From Haloarcula sebkhae (GTDB lineage Archaea > Halobacteriota > Halobacteria > Halobacteriales > Haloarculaceae): 64,000 nt of DNA. Each line of letters begins with the position of its first letter. Within the stretch, counting starts at the first letter, position 1. The stretch covers positions 124,001-188,000 of the forward strand of contig NZ_BMPD01000002.1 of assembly GCF_014647415.1 (NCBI RefSeq), written 5' to 3'. The position numbers were made by a program, and so were the translations under genes. The notes beneath the pieces were generated by a model. That model saw only the letters and a list, made by a program, of their open reading frames with translations, did not search any database and was not told the DNA's origin. Of the stretch, positions 26,914 to 33,882 are shown in pieces.

Positions 26914-26961
26914 CTGTACCGAACCCACGACGTTGAAGGGGGTCGCGTCCAACCGCCGCAT

Positions 26962-27414
26962 ATGAGTGTCGTAAACGCGGCTGTCTTCGGGGTGCACCTG
27001 ATATTCGCCGCGCTGTGGGCTGGAACCGTGTTGTTCATGACCTACGCCGTACTCCCGACGGCGATGAACGGCGACTCCTCGCCGGGACCGCTGTCAGCGA
27101 TTACCGGGAAGCTCAAGACGGTGTCACGGGCGAGTGCAACGCTCCTGTTTCTGACGGGTGGGCATCTGGCAGCGACCCGCTACACCGCCGAGTCGCTGAC
27201 GGGGACTGGTCGCGGCCACCTCGTCATCACGATGATCGTCCTGTGGTTCACTCTGGCCGGCCTCGTCGAGGTCGGCGCGTCGAAGCTCAGCGACGGCTTC
27301 GACCAGCAGAAGGTACGCGAACCAGCTCGGAACGCACGCCCGTTCCTGCTGGGGGCGTCTCTTGTGTCAATTCTCCTCTTGCTCGACGCCGGCGCGATTC
27401 TCGGCCTGTACTGA
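26962..27414 (+). CDS. Four-helix membrane protein (CopD-like)
   Basis: 150-aa membrane protein with about four segments: LIFAALWAGTVLFMTYAVL, ATLLFLTGGHLAA, VITMIVLWFTLAGLVEV, LLGASLVSILLLLDAGAIL. His 12 and His 68 fall in or beside membrane segments, a pattern seen in CopD/DUF2269-type proteins. Metal or heme binding is inference only. The neighbour downstream is another membrane protein 85 bp away on the same strand. Confidence 0.65.
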   Translation: MSVVNAAVFGVHLIFAALWAGTVLFMTYAVLPTAMNGDSSPGPLSAITGKLKTVSRASATLLFLTGGHLAATRYTAESLTGTGRGHLVITMIVLWFTLAGLVEVGASKLSDGFDQQKVREPARNARPFLLGASLVSILLLLDAGAILGLY

Positions 27415-27499
27415 ACGGCCGAGATATCAGTTACCGCTTACTCCTCACGCCATACCTGTATCAGCAGATACAAATCATCATCCGGCATATCGAAACTCA

Positions 27500-28078
27500 A
27501 TGTGGCCGTGGGGACATCTCGCCGTCGCCTACCTCGTCTTCGTTGTGTTCACCCGGATTGACCCGACCCGTCGCCAGACAGCAGCCACGTTGACTGCGCT
27601 GGCGGTGGGGTCGCAGTTCCCGGACCTGATCGACAAACCGTTCGCCTGGACGTTCGGCGTTCTGCCGTCCGGGCGGTCGCTTGCCCATTCGGTGTTCACC
27701 CTCCTCGTCCTCGCCGTGGTCTTGCATCGACTCGCCGTCCGATATCGCCGAACGGACCTCTCGACAGCGTTCACAGTCGGTGCATTCGTGCACATCTTGA
27801 CTGACATGAGCCCGACAGCGGTGGCCGGGGTACTCGGCGGTGACCTGACACAGCTCCAGTGGTTGCGCTTTCTCGTCTGGCCGCTCCAGCCACCGCCGCC
27901 ATACGCCAACGACACGTCCTTCATCGCGCAGTTCGCCTCATTCTCGTTCGAGCCGTACGTCCTGTTTCAGTTCGGGTTGTTCGGCCTTGCTGTCGCCGTG
28001 TGGCTCGCCCACGGCGCGCCCGGCTTCCGGGCAGTCACTCGTCGGAGCAAAGCAGTGTTCACCGAGTCTGCGGACTAA
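27500..28078 (+). CDS. Membrane-bound metal-dependent hydrolase (YdjM/DUF457 type)
   Basis: 192-aa membrane protein. Seen: MWPWGHLAVAYL at the N-terminus, SQFPDLIDKPFAW, SLAHSVFTLLVLAVVLH and GAFVHILTDM: the His/Asp pattern (H6, D51, D54, H72, H101, D105) of the YdjM/DUF457 inner-membrane hydrolase family. Substrate unknown. I chose ATG at 27500, which begins with the family's start motif; the long upstream frame overlaps the previous gene. The last 4 bp overlap the stop of the convergent GMC oxidoreductase gene. Confidence 0.78.
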   Translation: MWPWGHLAVAYLVFVVFTRIDPTRRQTAATLTALAVGSQFPDLIDKPFAWTFGVLPSGRSLAHSVFTLLVLAVVLHRLAVRYRRTDLSTAFTVGAFVHILTDMSPTAVAGVLGGDLTQLQWLRFLVWPLQPPPPYANDTSFIAQFASFSFEPYVLFQFGLFGLAVAVWLAHGAPGFRAVTRRSKAVFTESAD

Positions 28079-29706
28079 AGCCGCTCGGAGACGTGGTCCG
28101 CGCACTTCAGTGCGAGCGCAGCGATGGTCAACGTCGGGTTCATCGACCCGGCAGTGACGAACACCGACGAGGACGCAATCGAGAGGTTCGCCACGTCGTG
28201 GGTCTGCAACTGTGGGTTGACTACGCTCTTTTCGGAATCCGTTCCCATCCGCGTCGTACCCATGTGGTGGTATGCCGGCCCGGTGTCGGCCGGCCCAACC
28301 GTCCACGAGATGTCGACCCCCAGCTCCGACAGCACGGCGTGCTGTATCTCGTTCGCCCGCGAGAGCGACCGCTCCAGTCGGTCGCCCCACGACCACTGGA
28401 TGTCCGGCACCGGGTTCCCGTGATCGTCCGTCGTTGACGTGTCCAGCGTCACACGGTTCTCCTTTCGCGGCGGCTGGCCGACCAGTCCGCCCATCGCGAT
28501 GCTGGTGCCGTAGCTCTCGCGGAGGCTCGACAGCAGCGTATCGCCCCACTCCTCGCCGGAGAGCGCGAGTTCGACCGGCGACGGACCGGCGTAGTTCAGG
28601 AACTCCAGTTTCAGCGGCGACAGCGCCTCGTCGGTGGCCCCAACGACCGTCTCGCCGTCCGAGACGTGCTCGACTGCCTGCCCGGGGTCGTCGTAGAACT
28701 GGTGACACTCGCTCGTGAGAAAGCCGACGTGGTTCTGTCGCGTTTCCCGGTCGAGCGTCCCGCCCGTCCCGGCGAACAGGTGGTCCATGAAGTAGTGGCC
28801 GACCAGCCCCGAACTGTTCGCCAGCCCGTCCGGATGGTCGTCGCTCGCTGACAGGAGCAGGAGTCGCGGCGTCTCGACGCCGCCCGCCGCGATGACGAAC
28901 TCGCGGGCCGTCTGGCGGTGTTCGGTCCCATCTGGCGTCGCGTAGACGGCCGCCTCGACACGCCCGTCGCCGTCAGTGACGAGGTGCTGAACCGGTGCGC
29001 GGTCGATGACTCTGGCTCCCTCGGCTTCGGCGTCCTCGATGTGGACGCTGGCGTCGTATTTCGCGCCGGAGGGACAGACCGGCTGGCAGGTCCCATAGCC
29101 CACACACGACCCCCGTCCATCGTACGGTTCGGAGTTGCGAGCGTTAGGAACGGAGTGCATCGTGATGCCCAGTCGCTCACAGGCCTCGGCGAACAACGAG
29201 TCGCTGTACGACGGCGGGAATCCGGGCAACGGATACGCACCGTCCCGCGGTGGTGCGAAGGGGTTGTCCGCGTCACCGGCGACCCCGAGCGCCCGCTCGG
29301 CGTCGGCGTAGTACGGCCGCAGGTCCTCGTAGTTGATCGGCCACGCTGGGTCGTCGGTGTCGTGGCTGCCGTCGAAATCCGAGGGGTGCAGCCGCATCAC
29401 CATCCCCTGCCAGTGCAGCGTTGACCCGCCGACGCCTTTGACCCGTGAGATGTTCAACGGGTAGTACCGCTCGCCGCTCGCACTGAACGCATCGCGGTCG
29501 CCGCCCATCTCCCAGACGGAACCGTGGTCGCCGGGTCGGATCGCCGCCTCCATCTGCTGCTCTCGTTTCGACCTGTCGAACCGTGGCCCGGCCTCCAGCA
29601 CGACCACCTCCTGTCCGTCGCTGGCGAGTTGGCTCGCGATGAGTGCCCCTGCCGGCCCCGCCCCGACGACACAGACATCCGCCCGCTCGGACGGCTCCCG
29701 ATCCAT
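28075..29706 (-). CDS. GMC-family FAD oxidoreductase
   Basis: 543-aa flavoprotein that oxidises an alcohol or sugar. Seen: FAD-binding GAGPAGALIASQLA, VLEAGP, VGGSTLHWQGM, GGVETPRLL and the C-terminal active-site His in AYHHMGTTRMG with GSMNPTLTIAALAL. A Cys-rich loop (GSCVGYGTCQPVCPSGAK) is unusual for GMC enzymes but occurs in gluconate 2-dehydrogenase-like members. A DtxR-type operator (29718-29731) lies between the TATA box (about 29732-29741) and the ATG, so expression is probably repressed by metal-loaded DtxR protein. Confidence 0.88.
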   Translation of the reverse strand: MDREPSERADVCVVGAGPAGALIASQLASDGQEVVVLEAGPRFDRSKREQQMEAAIRPGDHGSVWEMGGDRDAFSASGERYYPLNISRVKGVGGSTLHWQGMVMRLHPSDFDGSHDTDDPAWPINYEDLRPYYADAERALGVAGDADNPFAPPRDGAYPLPGFPPSYSDSLFAEACERLGITMHSVPNARNSEPYDGRGSCVGYGTCQPVCPSGAKYDASVHIEDAEAEGARVIDRAPVQHLVTDGDGRVEAAVYATPDGTEHRQTAREFVIAAGGVETPRLLLLSASDDHPDGLANSSGLVGHYFMDHLFAGTGGTLDRETRQNHVGFLTSECHQFYDDPGQAVEHVSDGETVVGATDEALSPLKLEFLNYAGPSPVELALSGEEWGDTLLSSLRESYGTSIAMGGLVGQPPRKENRVTLDTSTTDDHGNPVPDIQWSWGDRLERSLSRANEIQHAVLSELGVDISWTVGPADTGPAYHHMGTTRMGTDSEKSVVNPQLQTHDVANLSIASSSVFVTAGSMNPTLTIAALALKCADHVSERL

Positions 29707-29717
29707 TTCAGCAGGAG

Positions 29718-29731
29718 TTAGGCAAGCCTAA
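29718..29731. promoter_or_regulatory. DtxR/MntR-type operator upstream of GMC oxidoreductase
   Basis: The palindrome TTAGGC-AA-GCCTAA (6-bp arms, 2-nt spacer) matches the core of DtxR/IdeR and haloarchaeal SirR/Idr boxes. It lies 12-25 nt upstream of the ATG at 29706 and directly downstream of a TATAAGTTTA box, over the likely transcription start. The only other close match I noticed in the window is in front of the DtxR-family gene (51074-51087, TTAGAC-AA-GTCTAA). Confidence 0.75.
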
Positions 29732-29889
29732 ACTTATACGTTGGCATCTCAGGTGCCGTGTACGGCGACTACGTCGCCTCCCAGCCATCATAGGCCGTGT
29801 CGGCACGACAGTATGGGCAGACGTGTTCGCGCCGCTGCGCGCGACTTGTAGGGTTTGAACTCCGTCTAGTTCGCTCGTCGCAGAACGGG

Positions 29890-29935
29890 CGTGGCGGGAG
29901 TGAGCAAACGCGGCGCGTTTGCGAACTACGCCACG
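29890..29935 (-). repeat. tRNA-linked double hairpin, copy B
   Basis: Outer stem CGTGGCG (29890-29896, itself part of a copy of the tRNA-Arg 3' end) pairs with CGCCACG (29929-29935). A 7-nt linker ending GTGA, then an 8-bp inner stem GCAAACGC/GCGTTTGC (29904-29911 / 29915-29922) with a 3-nt loop GGC, then a 6-nt linker GAACTA. Linker lengths and most linker bases equal those of copy A at tRNA-Gly; both stems differ but remain paired. Confidence 0.75.
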
Positions 29936-29976
29936 GCCGCGAGTGTGTTTCGAGCGGACGCGAGAAACCACGAAGC

Positions 29977-29997
29977 GGGCGTGGCGGGATTCGAACC
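29977..29997 (-). repeat. 21-bp exact copy of tRNA-Arg 3' end
   Basis: Identical over 21 bp to tRNA-Arg bases 30083-30103 (acceptor and T-arm, minus strand). A shorter 13-bp copy lies at 29887-29899. Three direct repeats of a tRNA 3' end within 220 bp suggest past site-specific integration, or spread of the hairpin element that carries such ends. No integrase gene is in the window. Confidence 0.8.
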
Positions 29998-30082
29998 GCC
30001 TGAACTTCGCTCGCTTCGCTCCCTCGTTCCGTGCTTCGAATCTCCGTGCGTTTTCACGGCTCACTGTCGTTCGCCGGAAAAC

Positions 30083-30155
30083 GGGCGTGGCGGGATTCGA
30101 ACCCGCGTTCTAGGGGTTAGGAACCCCTCGCCCTGGTCCACTAGGCCACACGCCC
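30083..30155 (-). tRNA. tRNA-Arg(CCU)
   Basis: 73-nt cloverleaf on the minus strand. Acceptor GGGCGTG pairs with CACGCCC; D-arm with GCC/GGC; anticodon stem AGGGG/CCCCT with loop TTCCTAA, anticodon CCT; variable loop AGAAC; T-arm GCGGG/CCCGC with loop TTCGAAT. No encoded CCA and no intron. Reads AGG codons. Its 3' end is duplicated twice just downstream (29887, 29977). Confidence 0.93.
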
Positions 30156-30232
30156 TACCGGGTGGTCGATTGAGCGGTGAAAAATCCTTTCGTTATCACT
30201 ATCGCCAGCTGAAAACGGAGAAGTGGTCGAGA

Positions 30233-30505
30233 TTACGTCTCGGTTTCTGTCGCCGTCTCGGTCGATTCGGACGAGTCCACGGTGGACGCGTCGGCTCCTT
30301 CTGCAGCGCCGCCATCACGCATTTCTTCGAGTTCCTGTTCGACTTCTTCGCGCCCCTTCTGGAACTCGCCCATGGCTTCGCCAGTCGACCGCGCTAGTTT
30401 TGGAATCTTGTTCGCGCCGAACAGCAGGACGGCGATGAGGAGGATGACCATCATCTCCGTCGTCCCGGGCATCCCCGGGAACAGTACTCCGGATGTCCCT
30501 AACAT
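30233..30505 (-). CDS. tatA: Twin-arginine translocase subunit TatA
   Basis: 90-aa membrane protein that forms the pore of the Tat export pathway, which haloarchaea use for most secreted proteins, including the lipoprotein and halocyanins of this window. Seen: short N-terminus, FPGMPGTTE, TM segment MMVILLIAVLLFGANKIPKLAR (ending in the FGxxKxPxL pattern), amphipathic helix and acidic tail. A TTATAATA box at about 30531-30538 lies about 28 nt upstream, so the message is probably leaderless. No tatC here. Confidence 0.92.
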   Translation of the reverse strand: MLGTSGVLFPGMPGTTEMMVILLIAVLLFGANKIPKLARSTGEAMGEFQKGREEVEQELEEMRDGGAAEGADASTVDSSESTETATETET

Positions 30506-31037
30506 TGTATCCGAAGGTTACGTGGTTGCTATTATAACCTTTTTGCTCAGGACGGCTTGGCAGACGAGTCGCTGCCGTCGAGACCGACTCTCCAGTACTG
30601 GCTGGCGTGGGAAGCAGACCGAACGGTAGTCATAACGGAGCCGTGGCCACTTTGTCTGTCGAAACGGCCTCGCCGGGAACCGACGGCGAGGCCTGACACA
30701 GGGGGCGTGGGCAATGGGTGTGGCTCGGAAGCGGCAACACGAGGCACTGGATCTCTGACTTCACGGTGTCGCTGGCTTGGGTTGGCACGTCGATGGGTAG
30801 ACCGCAGCATGTCCACGGGACTGTGTCGATAGCTGGGGCTGTTCAGGTGACACGATTTCCGTGGCCATGTCCGGCATACATGGTCTGCCTGCGTGCGGGT
30901 TCGCACCCGCAGTACCGGCTACACGCTCGTGTCAATTTGTTATATTCTTGTTAAGCCACTGCTCACCAACCATCGCGCAGGACGGGCACACTCTCCGCCC
31001 GGAGATATAACTACTGTCGGGCGCTCAAAGATACCAG
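30506..31037. other. 532-bp region with strong hairpins; possible small RNA
   Basis: Contains the tatA promoter at the left. A perfect 10-bp inverted repeat (30666-30675 / 30684-30693, GGCCTCGCCG, loop GGAACCGA) and a 7-bp hairpin with tetraloop TCGC (30894-30911, TGCGGGT/ACCCGCA) are the main structures. An AT-rich box GAATATAAC at about 30938-30947 (minus strand) would start a minus-strand transcript near the second hairpin. Long open frames on both strands lack any motif. Right end: a GATATAAC box at 31000-31007 for the next gene. Confidence 0.5.
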
Positions 31038-31283
31038 ATGACGGCCGATAGTCACACAATGGAAGTCAGGAGCGGAGAAGAGGTAACGATCCGACCGATC
31101 AAGCCCGTCGGGGAGGACGTCGTTCGAGTCGATATCGAGGCTGACGGGGTGTGGCGACTCGATATCACGCGTGAGGGCGAAATCGCTGATATCGTCACGA
31201 CCCGTGACGCTGACGGGACACTTGCGGACCGCGACCTGCCGGAGTGGATCGATGAGGTCACGGCGAAGTTTGCACAGTTCTGA
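31038..31283 (+). CDS. Small haloarchaeal protein, unknown
   Basis: 81-aa acidic protein, no recognised domain. The sequence looks like an all-beta fold (VTIRPIKPVGEDVVRVDIEADGVWRLDITREGEIADIVTT). A GATATAAC box about 34 nt upstream supports the start at 31038. The peroxiredoxin gene follows after 59 bp on the same strand. Confidence 0.68.
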   Translation: MTADSHTMEVRSGEEVTIRPIKPVGEDVVRVDIEADGVWRLDITREGEIADIVTTRDADGTLADRDLPEWIDEVTAKFAQF

Positions 31284-31342
31284 GCACGCCCGGACTCGGT
31301 CAGGTCGGAAAGGGTTTTACTCGCCTGGGTCAACTCGGCAGT

Positions 31343-31810
31343 ATGGTATCAGTCGGAGACACTGCACCCGATTTCACGGCACCGATCGCAAATGGCGACG
31401 TTGACGAAATAACGCTGTCCGAGGCGCTCGACGACGGGCCTGTCGTGCTCGCGTTCTTCCCGGGCGCATTCACCAGCGTTTGCAGTCACGAGATGAACTC
31501 GTTTCAGGACCGACTCGACGAACTCACCGAGGCAGGGGCGACGTTGTACGGTGTCAGCATCGACACACCGTTTTCACAGAACGCGTTCCGGGACGAACTG
31601 GGACTTGAGTTCGACCTCGTCAGCGACTCCGGGCGGGAGATCGTCGATGCCTACGACATTTCGATGGACTTCGAGGCACTCGGCGTTCCGAACGTAGCAA
31701 AGCGAGCTGTCTTCGTTGTCGACGAAAATCAAGAAGTCACGTACGCCTGGGTCAGTGACGACCCTGGCGTCGAACCGGACTACGACGAGGTTATCGACGC
31801 CGCCACCTGA
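31343..31810 (+). CDS. Peroxiredoxin (AhpC/TSA family)
   Basis: 155-aa thioredoxin-fold peroxidase that reduces H2O2 or organic peroxides. Seen: the peroxidatic motif P40-x-x-x-T44-x-x-C47 (PGAFTSVC) and GVSIDTPFSQNAF; a Cys at a resolving position is not evident, so probably a 1-Cys (AhpE/Prx6-like) enzyme or one using an external thiol. Length fits BCP/AhpE enzymes. Confidence 0.9.
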   Translation: MVSVGDTAPDFTAPIANGDVDEITLSEALDDGPVVLAFFPGAFTSVCSHEMNSFQDRLDELTEAGATLYGVSIDTPFSQNAFRDELGLEFDLVSDSGREIVDAYDISMDFEALGVPNVAKRAVFVVDENQEVTYAWVSDDPGVEPDYDEVIDAAT

Positions 31811-31856
31811 TCGCGCCGGTGGGGGATTTTTCGCGGTGGGTCGTCTGGGTTGTGGT

Positions 31857-32669
31857 ATGAGCGTTGATAGCGACGATACCAGCGGCCGTATCTACGACCC
31901 CGAGGCGGACCATGCGTTCCCGGACGAGCGACTGAACGCAGTTCTCGACATCATCACGGCTGACGAGGAGATCCAGGCGTATCTCGAAGCTCAGAACATC
32001 AACCCCGTCGCGCGCAAACAGTACAACGACCACGGCGCGAAACACATCGGTATCGTTCGGAACCGAGCGCTGTGCCTGTACGATCTCCTCAAACAGGGGG
32101 GCGTCGAGTTCAACGGTGCGGCCGACCACGGCCTCGACGAGGCTGACGAGGCTGTCATCATCGCACTCGCGACGACGTTGCACGACATCGGGCACGTCGT
32201 CCACCGCGATTCACACCCGTACTATTCGATCCCGCTTGCGGCCGACATCCTTGACGACCTGCTCGACGAGTTCTACGACGTTCGACAAGCAGTTCAAATA
32301 AAAGGCGAGGTGTTACACGCGATTCTCTGTCACCACACCGAGGAAAACCCGCTGACGCTGGAAGCCGGCGTCGTTCGCGTCGCCGACGCGCTGGACATGG
32401 AGCGTGGCCGTTCTCGCATTCCGTACAAGCGCGGCGGGCGCGGTATCGACACCGTTTCTAGCCAGGCCATCGAGACGGTGACGCTGAGCCCAGGCGACGA
32501 CTATCCTGTCCTCGTCGAAATCGCGATGAACAACGCGGCCGGCGTCTATCAGGTCGATAATCTTCTAAAAGCCAAACTCAAGCACTCTGGACTGGAAGAA
32601 CACGTCCGTATCGTTGCGCTCAACACTCGAGAGGACGGTAACCAGATCGTCGAACGAATCGAACTCTAA
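31857..32669 (+). CDS. HD-domain metal-dependent phosphohydrolase
   Basis: 270-aa cytoplasmic hydrolase. HD signature: His in HGAKHIGIVRNR, then HD in TLHDIGHVVHRDSH (His-Asp pair), and later His in HAILCHHTEENP with Asp in RVADALDMERGR. HD enzymes usually dephosphorylate nucleotides. Which nucleotide is unknown. I chose ATG 31857; the frame upstream overlaps the end of the peroxiredoxin gene. The C-terminal about 80 residues look like a separate small beta-rich domain. Confidence 0.83.
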   Translation: MSVDSDDTSGRIYDPEADHAFPDERLNAVLDIITADEEIQAYLEAQNINPVARKQYNDHGAKHIGIVRNRALCLYDLLKQGGVEFNGAADHGLDEADEAVIIALATTLHDIGHVVHRDSHPYYSIPLAADILDDLLDEFYDVRQAVQIKGEVLHAILCHHTEENPLTLEAGVVRVADALDMERGRSRIPYKRGGRGIDTVSSQAIETVTLSPGDDYPVLVEIAMNNAAGVYQVDNLLKAKLKHSGLEEHVRIVALNTREDGNQIVERIEL

Positions 32670-32710
32670 GCAGGAGCGACACAACGGTTTTGTACCGTGC
32701 TTCCCTAGCT

Positions 32711-33130
32711 ATGCCCATGAGTCTCACACCCATGGATGAGCCACGGGGTGCCCGGGGCAAGACGGACGACGGTGACGTGCCGTCGCCCTCGCTTCTGGAC
32801 CGGGTCAGGTACCGCGTGCGCTCAGCCATTGAGACCATTTCGTTTGGGGAGAGGTGTGTTGAGTGGCTTGATAGACGTGGTCGAGACAAACCACAGTCGA
32901 CGATTCACACGGATAGGTTCGCTGACGATGTCGTTGCGCCGCCGGAGTGTCCGTCGATCAGCGATCTTCCGACGCGGTCACGACCATTTACATACCCAAC
33001 GCGGAATCACGCGGAGAGCAACACTGTCGACCTCATCGCAGTCGAAACTGGAGACCAACTCACTATGACACATCCGGACAACTCCGAGGCGAAGATTTCG
33101 TCCGACGTGTGGGAATCTGTCGAGCAGTAA
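32711..33130 (+). CDS. Haloarchaeal hypothetical protein
   Basis: 139-aa hydrophilic protein, no recognised domain. N-terminal part is rich in Arg and Asp; the C-terminal half holds VDLIAVETGDQLTMTHPDNSEAKISSDVWESVEQ. Start ATG at 32711 (MPMSLTP). Codon use matches neighbours. Function unknown. Confidence 0.6.
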   Translation: MPMSLTPMDEPRGARGKTDDGDVPSPSLLDRVRYRVRSAIETISFGERCVEWLDRRGRDKPQSTIHTDRFADDVVAPPECPSISDLPTRSRPFTYPTRNHAESNTVDLIAVETGDQLTMTHPDNSEAKISSDVWESVEQ

Positions 33131-33235
33131 GTGCCGCTGCTGGCCTGTTCTTTCGTCGCTGAACGAACGGTTTCCAGATCCTTCTGGCGGTGTTTGGAGA
33201 ACGGAAACCAGCAGAACGACCGGCCGAGACCGCGG

Positions 33236-33376
33236 TCAGAGCTCGTACTGCGCGATGTCACCGGAGCCACACACTGGGCAGGTCGAGCTATCCGTTTCGA
33301 TAGTGGTTCCACAGCGTCGACACTCCAGATGTGACCGCTGTTGAGTCCCCACGACACGGCGTAATCGCTCGATCAT
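33236..33376 (-). CDS. 46-aa zinc-ribbon protein
   Basis: Short gene read from the sequence. Starts MIERLRRVVG and has two knuckles, CRRC (followed by GTTIETD) and CPVCG, ending AQYEL. A TATATAA box at 33401-33408 (minus strand) lies about 29 nt before the ATG, as expected of a leaderless message. Such one-domain CxxC zinc proteins are common in haloarchaea and probably bind nucleic acid or proteins. Convergent with the hypothetical gene before it. Confidence 0.78.
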   Translation of the reverse strand: MIERLRRVVGTQQRSHLECRRCGTTIETDSSTCPVCGSGDIAQYEL

Positions 33377-33520
33377 ATTGCCAGACAGGGAGCCAGGCCG
33401 TATATAATCGGGTAATTCACGGTGAAAGTGAAAACCGCAAGACAGAGGGCCGATTCCGATGGGTCGTCAGCCGGGCGTCAGACATCGCTATCACGCCATC
33501 CGGGCCGCCAGTCACGACAG

Positions 33521-33649
33521 TTACGCGCGGGCCTGCTCACCGCGGTCCCGCTCCCCGGACGCGCACAGAAGTGCCAGAAACAGCCCAACTGCGAACAGCC
33601 AGACCACCACCAGCCAGAGCAGTATCGATTGGACCCTACCCCCGAGCAT
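33521..33649 (-). CDS. 42-aa single-span membrane protein
   Basis: Short gene read from the sequence: one predicted membrane helix (LLWLVVVWLFAVGLFLALL) between a short N-terminus and a charged tail (GERDRGEQARA). An AT-rich TTAATTA box at about 33675-33681 lies close to 29 nt upstream of the ATG. A 9-bp inverted repeat at 33686-33710 lies just upstream of that box. No homology is known to me. Confidence 0.6.
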   Translation of the reverse strand: MLGGRVQSILLWLVVVWLFAVGLFLALLCASGERDRGEQARA

Positions 33650-33685
33650 GAAATGTAAGCGTCACTATCCGTACTTAATTAGTAG

Positions 33686-33710
33686 CACTGTATCGGGAAC
33701 GGATACAGTG
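33686..33710. promoter_or_regulatory. 9-bp inverted repeat upstream of the small membrane gene
   Basis: CACTGTATC and GATACAGTG are perfectly complementary around a 7-nt spacer. It sits immediately upstream of the TATA-like box of the 42-codon gene, the usual place for an activator or BRE-side repressor site. It could equally end a transcript of alaX direction, but no T-run follows. Confidence 0.5.
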
Positions 33711-33882
33711 ACACAAGTGGATTATACCTCGGATAACCGTGACACCGGCGTCGGTAACCCCCTACACCGCCCCTACTGACTCGGACGCACGAAGACCTCG
33801 CTCCTGTCGGCCGCGCAGTCCCGACACTCGTCTGTTCCGGGCCGCCCAGACGTTTTTGTGCACGCCGACGTAGCCACGCCCG

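Larger units (their letters stand above)
29707..30082. other. 376-bp region with tRNA-Arg end copies and hairpins
   Basis: Left end: promoter and DtxR box of the GMC oxidoreductase gene. The rest holds two partial copies of the tRNA-Arg 3' end (29887-29899 and 29977-29997), a double hairpin (29890-29935), and a GATTCGAA/TTCGAATC pair around 29988-30048. Several short frames are open but share the composition of the repeats; no gene accepted. Confidence 0.6.

Noticed and set aside
33773-33877. 34-aa frame with one CxxC next to alaX (minus strand)
   Set aside because: Single CxxC, GTG start, no TATA box, and it lies in the alaX promoter.
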